Positions 20,012 to 30,705 of a DNA stretch of 53,828 nt are shown here, piece after piece (the stretch's first letter is position 1; the number at the start of each line of letters is the position of its first letter). This stretch comes from Ectothiorhodospiraceae bacterium (GTDB taxonomy: Bacteria > Pseudomonadota > Gammaproteobacteria > Nitrococcales > Aquisalimonadaceae). The notes under the pieces are model-generated. The model was not told where the DNA came from and made no database searches. It saw nothing but the letters and a program-made list of their open reading frames with translations. A program made the position numbers and the translations under genes. The DNA is taken from the NCBI GenBank assembly GCA_020831885.1, contig JAFIFU010000019.1, forward strand, positions 1 through 53,828. Reading direction: 5' to 3'.

Positions 20012-20099
20012 GTCTCCATCATCTCGCTGTTTGAGACCGCCGTCATTAGAGCGTAACCGCATTACCGTTGTGTGACAGCGCCTGGCTCCGGACGCTGAT

Positions 20100-20113
20100 T
20101 TGATTCAAATCAA
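20100..20113. promoter_or_regulatory. Perfect FNR/ANR-type palindrome
   Basis: TTGATTCAAATCAA matches the FNR consensus TTGAT-N4-ATCAA at every position and is fully palindromic. It lies 88 bases before phoB and 227 before the porin. It suggests oxygen-dependent control of phosphate sensing or of the porin. Confidence 0.65.
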
Positions 20114-20214
20114 TGCGATGACATTGCTGCAGCGCAGAATGCCATGATCCGCCCGGATTCGATGCGTTGCGGAATCGCAACAGGGATGTGGCGTTTTCAC
20201 CAACGTCCATGAAA

Positions 20215-20247
20215 CTGTCACCGTCATGTCGTCATTCGGTCACAGTT
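20215..20247 (+). promoter_or_regulatory. Pho box upstream of the porin
   Basis: Three 11-bp-phased units read CTGTCACCGTC, ATGTCGTCATT and CGGTCACAGTT. They lie about 95 bases before the porin start. The -10 element is not clear (CATCCT at 20254 is the candidate). PhoB control of the porin is the natural reading. Confidence 0.7.
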
Positions 20248-20340
20248 CATCCGCATCCTTGCTGACGATCGCCCAGCGCGCTGGGCGGGTATCCAGACCC
20301 AGCCAACGGCTGGACATGCATCGTCAGGAAGGAAACCGGA

Positions 20341-21345
20341 ATGAACAAGAGATACACCGCATTGGCCCTGGCTGCCATGATGACCGTCCCCGGACTGGCC
20401 GCCGCGAATGAGATCTACGGCCGCGCTCACCTCTCCGTGGACTACCTGGACAACGGTGATGACGGCGCCGTGAACGTGTCGAGCAATTCCAGCCGCCTGG
20501 GTTTCCGGGGCGACGCGGAGCTGGACTACGGTCTCACCGCCATCTACCAGATCGAAACCCAGATCGATTTCGACGACTCCGGCACCGAATTCGCCACCCG
20601 AGACACGTTCGGCGGCCTGCAGGGCGATTTCGGCATGCTGCGGCTCGGCAAGTTCGACACCCCGCTGAAAGCGCTGCGGGGTCGTGTGGACTTCTTCGGC
20701 GACCAGGTGGGTGACGCCCGCAACATCACCCGGAACCGCGCACAAGGCCAGGGGTTTGACGAGCGTTTCCGCAACTCGATCCACTACCGCACCCCCAGCT
20801 TCGGCGGCGTGTTCGTTGACCTGCAGTACTCCACGTCCACCCAGGACCAGTACAACGCCAACAACGATAACAACGCTTTCAGCGCGTCCCTGAGCTATCG
20901 CGAGGGCCCGCTGTACGCGGCCATCGCTTACGAGAACTACAGCAATGAAAGCGGTCTGGACAATGACGAACGCGACATGATCAGGGCCGCCGTTTCCTAC
21001 GACTTCGGCGTGGTCCGGGTGGCCGGCATGGTGCAGACCGCTTCGGATCCGGATGACAACGCGTATGGTATCGGCGCCCGCTGGGCGGTCACCTCCACCA
21101 CCGGCCTGCGTGCCCAGTACTACATGCTGGACGCGGATGACAGCGACTTCGACGCCAGCCTGATTGCCATCGGTGTGGACCAGCGACTGGGTCGTGCAGC
21201 CACCGTCTATGCCAACTACGCGTTCGTCAGCAATGACGACGCCTCCCGTGTGACGCCGTTCCGGGAGGCGCGTACGGCGGGCAGTCAGGGCGTGGCCGGC
21301 GAGGACACCAGCGCGTTCAGCGTGGGCATGATCTACAACTTCTGA
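20341..21345 (+). CDS. Outer-membrane general porin, probably phosphate-regulated
   Basis: Porin of 334 residues with a signal peptide cleaved near residue 22 (AAA-N). The mature protein opens with EIYGRAHLSVDY, a typical trimeric Gram-negative porin start, and contains SRLGFRGDAEL and LRLGKFDTPLKALRG; it ends in Phe (GMIYNF), as needed for BAM-dependent assembly. It should be a 16-strand anion-type channel. The Pho box and the neighbouring phoB suggest a PhoE/OprP-like role in phosphate entry; selectivity cannot be read from the sequence. Confidence 0.88.
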   Translation: MNKRYTALALAAMMTVPGLAAANEIYGRAHLSVDYLDNGDDGAVNVSSNSSRLGFRGDAELDYGLTAIYQIETQIDFDDSGTEFATRDTFGGLQGDFGMLRLGKFDTPLKALRGRVDFFGDQVGDARNITRNRAQGQGFDERFRNSIHYRTPSFGGVFVDLQYSTSTQDQYNANNDNNAFSASLSYREGPLYAAIAYENYSNESGLDNDERDMIRAAVSYDFGVVRVAGMVQTASDPDDNAYGIGARWAVTSTTGLRAQYYMLDADDSDFDASLIAIGVDQRLGRAATVYANYAFVSNDDASRVTPFREARTAGSQGVAGEDTSAFSVGMIYNF

Positions 21346-21408
21346 TCCACGGAAACCGGTTTGCAGGGATGCCAACCGGCCATGGACAGCTCTGTGAATT
21401 CCCCTTTT

Positions 21409-21440
21409 CGGCCCCGCTCATCCGGGGCCGTCTTCTTTTC
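21409..21440 (+). terminator. Terminator after the porin
   Basis: Stem CGGCCCCG / CGGGGCCG with a six-base loop, followed by TCTTCTTTT. It lies between the porin and convergent plsC. Confidence 0.85.
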
Positions 21441-21444
21441 CGGG

Positions 21445-22242
21445 TCAGCCGGTGGCACGGTTGGGCGCCGTTTCCTCGTGGGGTTCGGACGGGTTCAGCG
21501 CTTCCATCATCTGTTCGCGGCAGAGCAGGGCCAGTTCATTGCGCCCCCGCCCACGGCTGTCCACCGGCTCCCCCACCTCCAGCACCGCACGCATGCCCGG
21601 TTCCGCCGACAACCGCAGTACGTGGCTGAGCAGCCCTTCGTCATCCACAAACGGCGCCACGGCGTTGGGCTCACCGTCCGCTTCCAGATAGCGGATGGTG
21701 ATGGGTTGAACCGGAACGCCGGCATCAATGGCGGCCTGGAACAGCCGCGGACGGAAGGGCAGCAGGTTCAGCCCCGGGCTGGTGGTCCCCTCCGGGAAGA
21801 ACAATACGCGATGCCCCTCCCGCAGGCGCTGCGCCATGGCGCGCATGGCATTGCCGGACGCATCCCGCTGGCCCCGTTCGATGTACAGGGTACCCAGGCC
21901 CGTGGCCACCATGCCGATGCCCGGCCAGGAGCGCACCTCGGACTTGCTGAGAAAGCTGACCTTCCAGTTGGCGGCCACAACCAGGATATCCAGCCAGGAC
22001 AGATGATTGGCCACCAGCAGCACCGGCGGCGCCGCCAGCGGCCACCCGGACACCTGGATGCGTACGCCCAGCAGGCGGGAGATGCTCCGGCACCAGAACG
22101 CCTGCATGCGTCGGGCGAGCCCATGATGCAGCGGCCGGCCCGACAGACGATCGAGCATTACGGCCAGCCCGATGACCAGGCAGCCCAGCGCCACGTGAAT
22201 GATCAGCAAGGGGAGGCGGACCGCCCGCCGCATGTATCGCAT
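21445..22242 (-). CDS. plsC: 1-acyl-sn-glycerol-3-phosphate acyltransferase
   Basis: Membrane enzyme of 265 residues that acylates lysophosphatidic acid to phosphatidic acid. The catalytic NHLSWLD (NHx4D) motif lies near residue 79, and the substrate-binding FFPEGTTS near 150. A hydrophobic N-terminal helix (about 8-32) is typical. The start at 22242 is used; GGAGG lies ten bases upstream. It is convergent with the porin gene. Substrate preference (PlsC or an ornithine-lipid OlsA-like enzyme) cannot be decided by eye. Confidence 0.88.
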   Translation of the reverse strand: MRYMRRAVRLPLLIIHVALGCLVIGLAVMLDRLSGRPLHHGLARRMQAFWCRSISRLLGVRIQVSGWPLAAPPVLLVANHLSWLDILVVAANWKVSFLSKSEVRSWPGIGMVATGLGTLYIERGQRDASGNAMRAMAQRLREGHRVLFFPEGTTSPGLNLLPFRPRLFQAAIDAGVPVQPITIRYLEADGEPNAVAPFVDDEGLLSHVLRLSAEPGMRAVLEVGEPVDSRGRGRNELALLCREQMMEALNPSEPHEETAPNRATG

Positions 22243-22307
22243 CCGTTCATGTCCTCCGATCCGGGAGACACACGATTGTACGGATCTGGCGGTAGGAAGA
22301 CAGGGGA

Positions 22308-24452
22308 TCAGCGCGTACTGGCCTGAATATCGCGCAGATTGCGGACCACGGATTCCAGCGCGCGGTCGAAAAGCTGGCCGTCGTCCAGAATCATGATCTG
22401 CTCCCGGCGCAGCGCGTCGGCCAGTTCATCCCGGCGCCGGTCCGCCAGTTTGAAGCCGGCGCGGTTGACGAAAATCAGCCGCTCGCCGTTGGACAGGCGC
22501 ATGGACAGGCGCGCCCGGATGGCCTTGCCATCAGCCTGCCGGAACTCGAACCAGGTGCCGATCTCCGCTTTGTCCACCTGCTCCCGGTAGGGGCGCAGGG
22601 CTGCGCTCCGGGCTTCGGATTTTTCCCGTTCCGCGTCCAGCTCGGCCTGCCGGGCGGCGACCGATTCCGCCTCCCGTCGCAACTCGTCGGCCCGGGCCAG
22701 GGGACGGGTGAGCACTTGAATATGCTCCCGTTCCAGCTCCTTGAACAGCCGCGTCATGTCCACCGGGTTGTACATCACGGCATTCATGCCGCTGCGCAGC
22801 TCATGCAGAAGCCCCGGGATCTCGGCCACCAGGCGCTTGCGCTCGTCGTGACTGGCCTTGGGCTGGACACTCCACACCAGGCGGTCCACCACGTCCAACT
22901 GATCCCGCCACCCCTGCCCGTCCTCACCTTCCTTGAGCAGCGCGATGAACAACACCTTGGACCAGGCCTTGTCCAGCAGCCGCCGCACCACCTCCGGCAC
23001 CAGGCGGTCGCCGATGACGCGTTGGATCTCCACCTCCACCCGCTCCCGTGCCTCGTCCACCCGCGCCTTGCCTTCCACGGCCTGTCGCGTCCGGTCCTCG
23101 ATCTGCTTGGCCCGTTCCCGTTCCTCGGTCATGAAGGCATGGAACTCGGCCAGGGCCTGCTCCAGTTGATGAACGTCATCACGGAAGTGGGAAAGCACAT
23201 CGTTCACCAGCGTCTCCAGCCGCCGGTAAACCGGATCCTTCTCCGCCTGCTCGGCATCGGCCCAGCCCACGCCCACCCTGGCCATCTCGTTGATGAGCTG
23301 TCGTGCCGGGTGTTTATCGCGCTGGAACAGTGCCTGGTCCAGCAAGGCGGCCTTGATGGTGGGAATCTGCAACCGGGCGATCAGGCTCTTCAGTCCCTCC
23401 AGCAGGTGGGGTTCGTCCAGCATGGCGTCGAACAGCAGACTGACGATATCGATGGTCCCCTCGTCCTCGGCACTGAGCTGCCACTCTTCCAGCCCAGCCT
23501 GGCGACGAAGCATGGCCTTGAGTTGTTCGGACGAAACGTACTCCGGCGGCTGTCCGTCATTATCCAACTGCAGACCGGACAGGGCCGAAACCACCCGCCC
23601 GCCAGCCGACTCCACGCCAAGTGCGCTGCCCTGCCCCCCGGTTGCGTCGCCTCCCGCCGCAGGCGGGCCGTAGGCACCGAGCCTCTTCAGCACGTTCAAC
23701 AACGCCCCCGCCCGTTGCTCATCGACCCTGGACGCCTTGGGACGCGGCGCCGGCCGGGGCTGAACCTGCTGCCGCGGGGCCGCTTTCACGGCCGGCTTGC
23801 GGGGATCGATGACCGGCAGCACCCCGGCCTCCGCCAGCTTGCGATTCAGTTCATCGTACAGCGTGGGCAGCCCACTGAGCACATGCCGCTCGAACAGCTT
23901 GTAGATCACCAGGCGGGGCTGCAGATCCAGTTGAAGCGGAGAGATCACGTCGGCAAAGGTCGCACACAGCCGCCCCGGCCCCACCGCCAGATTGTCGGGA
24001 TTCACGGGCGCACCGGGCTCCAGGTGGTTGAGCCGCTGACAGAGGTGATCCAGCGCCTGGGTGGACCGTGCTTTGGCCCGGGTCACCATGCTTTCGATGG
24101 CCAGGTCCTCTTCCAGACGCTCATTGTCCACCAGGGACAGATCCTGTTCCCCGGAAGGCGCCTCGGCAACTGCGGAAGCCTGCTGATGGCCGGCCCGGAG
24201 GGCGTCGCGGAAAGCATGCTCCAGTTGCCGCCGCTGCAACCGCATCTGCCGCATGGCGGTGAAGTAGCTGCTCTGGTCCGTACTGGAGGCGGCCCGCTCG
24301 GCACGATCGAACAGGGTGTCGTCCACCTGGTCCAGCATGCGGTTGAGCAGATCGCCCAGGCGCTGGTCGGAGAATTCACGGTAACGCTCTGCCAGGCCTC
24401 GCGGGGCCTGACTGAACCGTTTCATGTAGACAACCTTGTCATCCTGCGGCAT
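22308..24452 (-). CDS. DUF1631 family protein
   Basis: Soluble protein of 714 residues that matches my memory of the proteobacterial DUF1631 family. It is mainly helical, with a long charged region and probable coiled coil around residues 420-480. The last 100 residues (EIGTWFEFRQADGKAIRARLS and following) look like a PilZ-type beta-barrel, which in other proteins can bind c-di-GMP, though a clear RxxxR motif is not seen. The start at 24452 has GGAG five bases upstream; the first ATG at 24467 has none. Function is unknown. It stands alone between plsC and the aldolase. Confidence 0.75.
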   Translation of the reverse strand: MPQDDKVVYMKRFSQAPRGLAERYREFSDQRLGDLLNRMLDQVDDTLFDRAERAASSTDQSSYFTAMRQMRLQRRQLEHAFRDALRAGHQQASAVAEAPSGEQDLSLVDNERLEEDLAIESMVTRAKARSTQALDHLCQRLNHLEPGAPVNPDNLAVGPGRLCATFADVISPLQLDLQPRLVIYKLFERHVLSGLPTLYDELNRKLAEAGVLPVIDPRKPAVKAAPRQQVQPRPAPRPKASRVDEQRAGALLNVLKRLGAYGPPAAGGDATGGQGSALGVESAGGRVVSALSGLQLDNDGQPPEYVSSEQLKAMLRRQAGLEEWQLSAEDEGTIDIVSLLFDAMLDEPHLLEGLKSLIARLQIPTIKAALLDQALFQRDKHPARQLINEMARVGVGWADAEQAEKDPVYRRLETLVNDVLSHFRDDVHQLEQALAEFHAFMTEERERAKQIEDRTRQAVEGKARVDEARERVEVEIQRVIGDRLVPEVVRRLLDKAWSKVLFIALLKEGEDGQGWRDQLDVVDRLVWSVQPKASHDERKRLVAEIPGLLHELRSGMNAVMYNPVDMTRLFKELEREHIQVLTRPLARADELRREAESVAARQAELDAEREKSEARSAALRPYREQVDKAEIGTWFEFRQADGKAIRARLSMRLSNGERLIFVNRAGFKLADRRRDELADALRREQIMILDDGQLFDRALESVVRNLRDIQASTR

Positions 24453-24782
24453 GTGCGCTCCAGCCATGCGGGCGATGAATTTCGGGAAATGTCCGACTTC
24501 AAAGAGTACCGCAAGCGCCTCCGGGGCACAGCCCTGGAAGCGTGAACCCGGTCACAGAGCCGGACACTGCCGGGTTGATTTCTACCTGCCTGTACAGACC
24601 AACCGTTCAGAAAGGATTGCCATGTCCCGGCGCTGTTGTGGGGGTGGTTGTCTGCACCCGATAAGGTGGTCGTTACCGCGGGGCTTGGTAGTATACTGTT
24701 CCACCCGACCCGAGCGCGACACAGGCACCGGCCAACAGAACCCTCGGGCACATACCCGCTGTCGCAACAGGAGAGATTTCAC
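24453..24782. other. Intergenic region before the aldolase gene
   Basis: Divergent control region of 330 bases. TATACT at 24692-24697 is a good -10 candidate for the aldolase, but no convincing -35 lies 17 bases upstream. A short open stretch at 24492-24545 begins MSDFKEYRKRL and stops after 18 codons; I do not call it a gene. Confidence 0.4.
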
Positions 24783-25832
24783 ATGACGGACGTTCAGTCA
24801 CTGCTGGGCGCAGAGGCCGATTCCCTGCTCAGCCACCGCTGCACCGGCATCCCGCGGGAGACGCTGCACCTGCCGGGACCCGATTACGTGGACCGGGTAG
24901 TGGCCCAGAAAGACCTGAAACCCGGCGTGCTGCGCAGCCTGCAGACCCTGTTCAATACCGGACGGCTGGCCGGCACGGGCTACGTGTCGATCCTGCCGGT
25001 GGACCAGGGCATCGAGCATTCCGCCGGGGCTTCCTTCGCGCCGAACCCCCAGTTCTTCGATCCGGAGAATATCGTGCGACTGGCTATCGAGGGCGGCTGC
25101 AACGCCGTGGCCTCCACCCTGGGTGTGCTGCAGTCGGTGGCGCGCCGGTACGCTCACAAGATACCCTTCGTGGTGAAGATCAACCATAACGAGTTGCTCA
25201 CCTATCCGGAGATCTACGACCAGACGCTGTTCGCCAGCGTGGATCAGGCCTTCGACATGGGGGCGGTGGCGGTTGGCGCCACCATCTACTACGGTTCACC
25301 GGAAAGCCGCCGGCAGATTCAGGAGATCTCCGAGGCCTTCGCCCACGCCCACGAGCTGGGCATGGCCACGATTCTCTGGGCCTATCTCCGGAACCCGGGC
25401 TTCAAGAAGGACGGCACGGATTACCACGTCTCTGCGGACCTGAGCGGCCAGGCCAACCATCTGGCGGCCACCATCGGCGCTGACATCGTCAAGCAGAAGA
25501 TGGCCGAGAACAACGGTGGCTACAACGCCATCAAGTTCGGCAAGACGCACAAGAAGGTCTACGACGAGCTGACCAGCGAGCACCCGGTGGATCTGGTGCG
25601 CTACCAGGTGGCGAACTGCTACATGGGCCGGGCCGGGCTGATCAACTCCGGCGGCGGTTCCGGCGAGAACGACCTGCAGCAGGCCGTGCGCACGGCGGTG
25701 ATCAACAAGCGCGCCGGCGGCATGGGACTGATTTCTGGCCGCAAGGCATTCCAGAAATCCATGACCGAAGGCGTGCAGTTGCTCAACGCCATCCAGGACG
25801 TGTACCTGGACGCGGACATCACCGTGGCCTGA
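24783..25832 (+). CDS. fbaB: Class I fructose-bisphosphate aldolase (FbaB/DhnA type)
   Basis: Glycolytic and gluconeogenic aldolase of 349 residues that interconverts fructose-1,6-bisphosphate with DHAP and glyceraldehyde-3-phosphate through a Schiff-base Lys. The family segments [33 protein letters not shown] and [14 protein letters not shown] are visible. The start at 24783 follows AGGAGA at eight bases; the open frame extends upstream but lacks support. It is a single gene, closed by a hairpin. Confidence 0.93.
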   Translation: MTDVQSLLGAEADSLLSHRCTGIPRETLHLPGPDYVDRVVAQKDLKPGVLRSLQTLFNTGRLAGTGYVSILPVDQGIEHSAGASFAPNPQFFDPENIVRLAIEGGCNAVASTLGVLQSVARRYAHKIPFVVKINHNELLTYPEIYDQTLFASVDQAFDMGAVAVGATIYYGSPESRRQIQEISEAFAHAHELGMATILWAYLRNPGFKKDGTDYHVSADLSGQANHLAATIGADIVKQKMAENNGGYNAIKFGKTHKKVYDELTSEHPVDLVRYQVANCYMGRAGLINSGGGSGENDLQQAVRTAVINKRAGGMGLISGRKAFQKSMTEGVQLLNAIQDVYLDADITVA

Positions 25833-25850
25833 CGGTATCGGCGGAAGACT

Positions 25851-25886
25851 GGGGCCGGCGGCTACGGAAACCGCTCCGCCAGCCCC
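25851..25886 (+). terminator. Hairpin after the aldolase gene
   Basis: Arms GGGGCCGGCGG and CCGCCAGCCCC pair with one mismatch, enclosing a smaller GG/CC pair, and an AT-rich tail (TATATATAAT) follows. It lies 18 bases past the stop. Confidence 0.55.
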
Positions 25887-25961
25887 TATATATAATAAGT
25901 GCAGCCACCGGGAATCAGCCAATTTTCCCTGTGAAAACCGGAGCTTCCGGGCGGCATTTTC

Positions 25962-25990
25962 TTGCCATCGTACACCCTGTCCGTTATCTT
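25962..25990 (+). promoter_or_regulatory. Candidate sigma70 promoter of the mrp operon
   Basis: TTGCCA (25962-25967) and TATCTT (25985-25990) are 17 bases apart, 130 bases before mrpA. TATAAT at 25891-25896 is an alternative -10 without a good -35. Confidence 0.4.
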
Positions 25991-26119
25991 TGCGCCTCGG
26001 TCGTGTGATCGGGGCTGCTCACCTGCCCTGCCGTATCGGCGCCGACGATCCGAGCCCATCGAACACTACTGGCGCACCGCCAACGGCGGTGCTGGTTCCA
26101 AACGGGGTTTCCGCAGATC

Positions 26120-28417
26120 ATGCTCCTAGCCGTCTTATCTGGTTTCATACTGGCTGCGCTCGCGCCCTGGCTGACCCGCTCGTTGCAGGACAAGGCCGGC
26201 TGGGTGCTGGCGCTGCTGCCGGCCGGGCTGTTCGTGTACTTCCTGAGCTGGGTGCCCGTGGTGGTCGCCGAAGGCGCCCAGGTGGTGGCCTACCCCTGGA
26301 TTCCCGGGCTGGACATCAGCCTGACCATGCTGGTGGACGGCCTCAGTCTGCTGTTCGCCCTGCTGATCAGCGGCATCGGCACGTTCATCATCATCTACGC
26401 CGGCGGCTATCTGCACGGGCATGAATACCTGCCCCGCTTCTACGCCATCATGTTCTCCTTCATGGCTGCGATGCTGGGCGTGGTGCTGTCCAACAACCTG
26501 ATCACGCTGTTCGTGTTCTGGGAGCTGACCAGCATCACCTCCTACCTGCTGATCGGTTTCCATCACGAGGAGAAGGAGTCCCGCTGGTACGCGCTGCAGG
26601 GGCTGATCGTCACCGTGGGCGGCGGGCTGGCGCTGCTGGCGGGGCTGATCATGCTGGCTCTGGCCGGCGGCAGCTTCGAGCTGCACGAGATCCTGGCCAG
26701 CGAAGAGCTGCGGGACTACGGCTTCTATGCCGGCATGGTGATCCTGATCCTGCTCGGCACCTTCACCAAATCGGCACAGGTTCCGTTCCACTTCTGGCTG
26801 CCCAACGCCATGGCCGCGCCCACACCGGTCTCCGCCTTCCTGCACTCCGCCACCATGGTGAAGGCGGGCGTCTACCTGATGGCCCGCCTGAATCCCGGCA
26901 TCGGCGGCACCGAACTGTGGCTGTATGCCCTGGGTATCTTTGGTGCGCTGACCATGTTCACCGGCTCGTTCATGGCGCTGCGCAGCACCGGCTTGAAGGC
27001 GGTGCTGGCCTACACCACCGTCATGGCGCTGGGCACGCTGACCATGCTGATCGGCATCGGCACGGAGCAGGCCATCATTGCCGCCATGACCTTCCTGCTG
27101 GCCCACGCGCTGTACAAGGCCGCGCTGTTCATGCTTGCCGGGGCGCTGGACCACGAGACCGGAACCAAGGACATCACCCGGCTGGGCGGGCTGCGCCAGC
27201 TCATGCCCATCACCTTTATCACCGCCTGCGTGGCCGCCCTGTCCCTGGCCGGGCTACCACCCCTGTTCGGCTTCATCGCCAAGGAGCTGATGTTTGAGGC
27301 CACCCTGCAGGCACCGTTGATCAGCACCTTCACCACGGTGCTGGCGGTGGTCTCCGCCATCATGATCGTGGCCATGGCCGCGGTGTTCTCCCTGCGCCCC
27401 TTCCTGGGCCCGCTGAAGGAGACACCCAAAAAGCCTCATGAGGCGCCCCTGTCCATGCTCATCGGACCGGTGGTGCTGGCCGGACTGAGCCTCGTCTTCG
27501 GCCTGGCCGGCTTCCTGCCCGCGACTGCCCTGGTGGGGCCGGCGGTGGCGGCTGTACACGGCGCGCCGCTGGATTTCGACCTCTACCTCTGGCACGGCAT
27601 CAACCTTCCCCTGATGCTGAGCGTCCTGGCCGTCGTGGCGGGGCTGCTGCTGTTCTGGCAATGGGACCGGGTGCTGGCCGTGTACCGCCGGATGACCTTC
27701 ATCGACCGCTTCGGACCGGAGCGGGGGTACGAGAAGCTCATGGACGGCCTGGTCTGGCTGGCCGCCTGGCAAACCCGCCTGTTGCAGAACGGCTACATGC
27801 GTAACTACCTCCTGACCATCGTGCTGACCACGGTGGGGCTGACCGGCTGGACCTTCTTCGTCCACACCGGCAGCAGCGCCCCACTGGGCACCATCGAGTT
27901 CGCCGTGCATGAAATCGTGGTGGCGGGCCTGGTGGTCCTGGGAGCCATCGTCGCCTCGGTGACCAGTTCCCGCCTCGGTGCCGTGGCGACACTGGGCATG
28001 GTGGGCTTCGGCATCGCCCTGCTCTACGTGTTCTTCAGCGCGCCGGACCTGGGCACCACCCAGATCATGGTGGAAACGCTGACCGTGATCCTGCTGGTCC
28101 TGGTGCTGTTCAGGCTGCCTGCCTTCCAGAACCTCTCCAGCGCCGCCGCCCGCCTGCGCGATGCGGTGGTGGCGCTGTCACTGGGGGGGTTGATGACCCT
28201 CCTGATCCTGGCCGTCAATGCGGTGGAGGTCACCGACCGGATCTCCGATCAGTTGGTGGCCTGGAGCTATCCGGAGGCCCACGGACGCAACATCGTCAAT
28301 GTCATTCTGGTGGATTTCCGGGCCCTGGACACCCTGGGTGAGATCTTCGTCGTCGGTCTGGCGGCCATCGGCGTCTACGCGATGATCCGTCTGCGCGCGG
28401 AGGACAGGAAAAAATGA
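26120..28417 (+). CDS. mrpA: Mrp Na+/H+ antiporter subunit A
   Basis: Membrane protein of 765 residues related to complex I NuoL, with about 20 helices. The proton-path Glu135 is in [11 protein letters not shown], and the Lys-bearing segment [18 protein letters not shown] and the following SATMVKAG are conserved. The C-terminal 150 residues are the NuoJ/ND6-like extension that joins MrpB. It is the first of seven genes forming a complete Mrp complex, which exports Na+ in exchange for H+ and supports pH homeostasis in alkaline, saline habitats. The mrpB start overlaps its stop by four bases. Confidence 0.95.
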   Translation: MLLAVLSGFILAALAPWLTRSLQDKAGWVLALLPAGLFVYFLSWVPVVVAEGAQVVAYPWIPGLDISLTMLVDGLSLLFALLISGIGTFIIIYAGGYLHGHEYLPRFYAIMFSFMAAMLGVVLSNNLITLFVFWELTSITSYLLIGFHHEEKESRWYALQGLIVTVGGGLALLAGLIMLALAGGSFELHEILASEELRDYGFYAGMVILILLGTFTKSAQVPFHFWLPNAMAAPTPVSAFLHSATMVKAGVYLMARLNPGIGGTELWLYALGIFGALTMFTGSFMALRSTGLKAVLAYTTVMALGTLTMLIGIGTEQAIIAAMTFLLAHALYKAALFMLAGALDHETGTKDITRLGGLRQLMPITFITACVAALSLAGLPPLFGFIAKELMFEATLQAPLISTFTTVLAVVSAIMIVAMAAVFSLRPFLGPLKETPKKPHEAPLSMLIGPVVLAGLSLVFGLAGFLPATALVGPAVAAVHGAPLDFDLYLWHGINLPLMLSVLAVVAGLLLFWQWDRVLAVYRRMTFIDRFGPERGYEKLMDGLVWLAAWQTRLLQNGYMRNYLLTIVLTTVGLTGWTFFVHTGSSAPLGTIEFAVHEIVVAGLVVLGAIVASVTSSRLGAVATLGMVGFGIALLYVFFSAPDLGTTQIMVETLTVILLVLVLFRLPAFQNLSSAAARLRDAVVALSLGGLMTLLILAVNAVEVTDRISDQLVAWSYPEAHGRNIVNVILVDFRALDTLGEIFVVGLAAIGVYAMIRLRAEDRKK

Positions 28418-28845
28418 GCACCGCAATGGGATCCCTGATACTGCGCACGGCCGCCCGGTTCCTCCTGCCGCTGCTGCTCCTGTTCTCCGTGTTCGTGCTG
28501 CTACGCGGTCACGACGAGCCCGGGGGCGGCTTCATCGCCGGGCTGGTGGGGGCGGTGGGCTTCGCCCTGTACATGTTCGCCTTCGATGCGGCACGCACCA
28601 AAACGCTGCTGGTGATACCTCCGGTGGTGATGGTGGGTGTGGGCCTGTTCGCCGCCACCGCCAGCGGCATCCTGCCGGTGTTTGTGAATCTGCCGTTCTT
28701 CACGGCTCTGTGGTGGCCCGTGGAGTTGCCCGGATTCGGCGAAGTGAAATTCTCCACGCCGCTGATCTTTGATATCGGCGTCTACCTGGTGGTGCTCGGC
28801 TCGGTGATGAAAATCGTGCTGGCACTGGCCGAAGCGGAGGAATGA
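28414..28845 (+). CDS. mrpB: Mrp antiporter subunit B
   Basis: Membrane subunit of 143 residues with four helices and the MnhB signature [19 protein letters not shown] near residue 29. It completes the ND6-like part of MrpA. It overlaps mrpA (ATGA) and ends one base before mrpC. Confidence 0.94.
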   Translation: MSTAMGSLILRTAARFLLPLLLLFSVFVLLRGHDEPGGGFIAGLVGAVGFALYMFAFDAARTKTLLVIPPVVMVGVGLFAATASGILPVFVNLPFFTALWWPVELPGFGEVKFSTPLIFDIGVYLVVLGSVMKIVLALAEAEE

Positions 28846-28846
28846 C

Positions 28847-29194
28847 ATGCAAACGATCATGGCCTTTCTGATCGGCGCGCTGTTCGCCGCATCCATCTAC
28901 ATGATGCTGCGACGCTCCATCGTGAAGCTGGTGATCGGGCTGATCCTGCTCAGTAATGCGGCCAACCTGCTGATCTTCACCGTCTCGGGACTGACCCGGG
29001 GGCTGCCACCGCTGATTCCCGAAGGCGCCGCGCTGCCCGAGGGCGGCTGGGCCGATCCGCTACCGCAGGCGCTGGTGCTCACCGCCATCGTGATCGGCTT
29101 CGGTGTGCTGGCCTTTGCGGTGGTGCTGATTCACCGGGCCTACGAAGTCATCAACGAGGACGATCTGGACAAGATGCGGAGTACCGACACGTGA
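28847..29194 (+). CDS. mrpC: Mrp antiporter subunit C
   Basis: Subunit of 115 residues with three helices, homologous to NuoK. The first helices contain [21 protein letters not shown], and [16 protein letters not shown] is the conserved third helix. It overlaps mrpD by four bases. Together with MrpA and MrpD it forms the complex I-like core of the antiporter. Confidence 0.94.
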   Translation: MQTIMAFLIGALFAASIYMMLRRSIVKLVIGLILLSNAANLLIFTVSGLTRGLPPLIPEGAALPEGGWADPLPQALVLTAIVIGFGVLAFAVVLIHRAYEVINEDDLDKMRSTDT

Positions 29195-30705
29195 GCCCAG
29201 AGGTCGCACTTCCAGTCATCATTCCCTTTATCGCCGGTGCGCTGTCGCTGATTTTCTACAAATCCCATGCGGCCCAGCGCTGGATTGGCGTGATCGGCAC
29301 CGGTGCCCTGCTGCTTGCCAGCATTGTGCTGCTGTACAACACGTACACCCAGGGCATCCTGGTGATGGCCATGGGCAATTGGCCGGCACCCTTCGGCATC
29401 GTACTGGTGTCGGACCTCCTCGGCGCCATCATGACCGTGCTTGCGGCCATCATGGGCTTCGGCGTGGCCTTGTACTCGCTGCCCACCATCAGCCGCGACC
29501 ACGAGGCCTTCGGCTACTATCCGCTGACCCATCTGCTACTGGCCGGCGTGTGCGGCGCGTTCCTCACCGGTGACGTGTTCAACCTGTATGTCTGGGTGGA
29601 AGTCCTGCTGGTCGCCTCGTTCGCGCTGCTCATCCTGGGGGGGGAACGGGCACAGATGGAGGGCGCCATCAAGTACGTGGCGCTGAACCTGCTGTCCTCC
29701 ATCCTGCTGCTGGTGGCCGTGGGCCTCACGTACGGCCTGACCGGCACGCTGAACATGGCCGACCTGGCAGTGAAACTGCCACAGGTGGAAGACCAGGGCA
29801 TGGTCACAGTGGTGGGCATGCTGTACATGGTGTCCTTCGCCATCAAGGCCGGTGCCTTCCCGCTGTTCTTCTGGCTGCCGGCCTCCTACCACACGCCGCC
29901 GGTCGCGGTGTCCGCCCTGTTCGCCGGGCTGCTCACCAAGGTGGGCGTGTACGCGCTGTTCCGCTTCTTCACGCTGCTGTTCAACCAGGACGTGGATTAC
30001 ACCCACGAGATCCTGCTGTGGATGGCCGGCTTCTCCATGATCACCGGGGTGCTGGGCGCGGCCTATCATTACGAGATACGGCGCATTCTCTCCTTCCACA
30101 TCGTCAGTCAGATCGGCTACATGATCATGGGCCTGGCGCTGTTCACGCCGTTGGCCATCGTGGGCGGGGTGTTCTACATCATGCACCACATTATCGTGAA
30201 GGCGAACCTGTTCCTGGTGGCCGGTGCGGTGTACTTCATGCGCGGCAGCTATGAGCTCAAGGAGATCGGCGGTCTCTGGCGCACCCGGCCCTGGTTGGGG
30301 CTGCTGTTCCTGATACCGGCGCTGTCGCTGGCAGGGCTGCCGCCGCTGTCCGGCTTTTTCGGCAAGTACATCATCATCCGTGCCGGGGTGGAGGCGGAGA
30401 GCTGGGGGATCGTAGCGGTTGCCCTGGTGGTCGGGCTGCTGACACTGTACTCCATGATCAAGATCTGGGCGGAGGCCTTCTGGAAGGCACAGCCTGAAGA
30501 ACACGCGGATCGGGCCGCCGCGTTCGAGAAGCGCCTGAATGACCACTCGCTGATGCTGATGGTGATCCCCATCCTGTCGCTGGCGGCCATCACCGTGTTC
30601 ATCGGCCTGGGCGCGCAGCCGATTTACGAGCTGGCCGACGCCGCAGCGGAACAGTTACTCGATCCGTCCCATTACATCCGGGCCGTTCTGGGAGAAGCGC
30701 CATGA
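29191..30705 (+). CDS. mrpD: Mrp antiporter subunit D
   Basis: NuoN/NuoM-like ion-translocating subunit of 504 residues with about 14 helices. The essential Glu137 is in [12 protein letters not shown], at the same number as in the Bacillus protein. The Lys helix is in [22 protein letters not shown]. The start is GTG at 29191, overlapping mrpC; the next gene overlaps its stop by four bases. Confidence 0.95.
   Translation: MSPEVALPVIIPFIAGALSLIFYKSHAAQRWIGVIGTGALLLASIVLLYNTYTQGILVMAMGNWPAPFGIVLVSDLLGAIMTVLAAIMGFGVALYSLPTISRDHEAFGYYPLTHLLLAGVCGAFLTGDVFNLYVWVEVLLVASFALLILGGERAQMEGAIKYVALNLLSSILLLVAVGLTYGLTGTLNMADLAVKLPQVEDQGMVTVVGMLYMVSFAIKAGAFPLFFWLPASYHTPPVAVSALFAGLLTKVGVYALFRFFTLLFNQDVDYTHEILLWMAGFSMITGVLGAAYHYEIRRILSFHIVSQIGYMIMGLALFTPLAIVGGVFYIMHHIIVKANLFLVAGAVYFMRGSYELKEIGGLWRTRPWLGLLFLIPALSLAGLPPLSGFFGKYIIIRAGVEAESWGIVAVALVVGLLTLYSMIKIWAEAFWKAQPEEHADRAAAFEKRLNDHSLMLMVIPILSLAAITVFIGLGAQPIYELADAAAEQLLDPSHYIRAVLGEAP

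Larger units (their letters stand above)
20012..20340. other. Divergent phoB / porin control region
   Basis: Non-coding region of 329 bases. Besides the FNR-like site and the porin Pho box listed separately, the minus strand has one CTGTCA half-site at 20068-20078 followed 11 bases later by a poor match, possibly PhoB autoregulation. The rest shows no open frame or RNA I recognise. Confidence 0.5.

Noticed and set aside
22716-24545. Open frame of 609 codons on the plus strand opposite the DUF1631 gene
   Set aside because: It mirrors a GC-rich gene with strong third-position bias; its translation is low-complexity, rich in His, Gln and Leu, with no family motif and no ribosome site.
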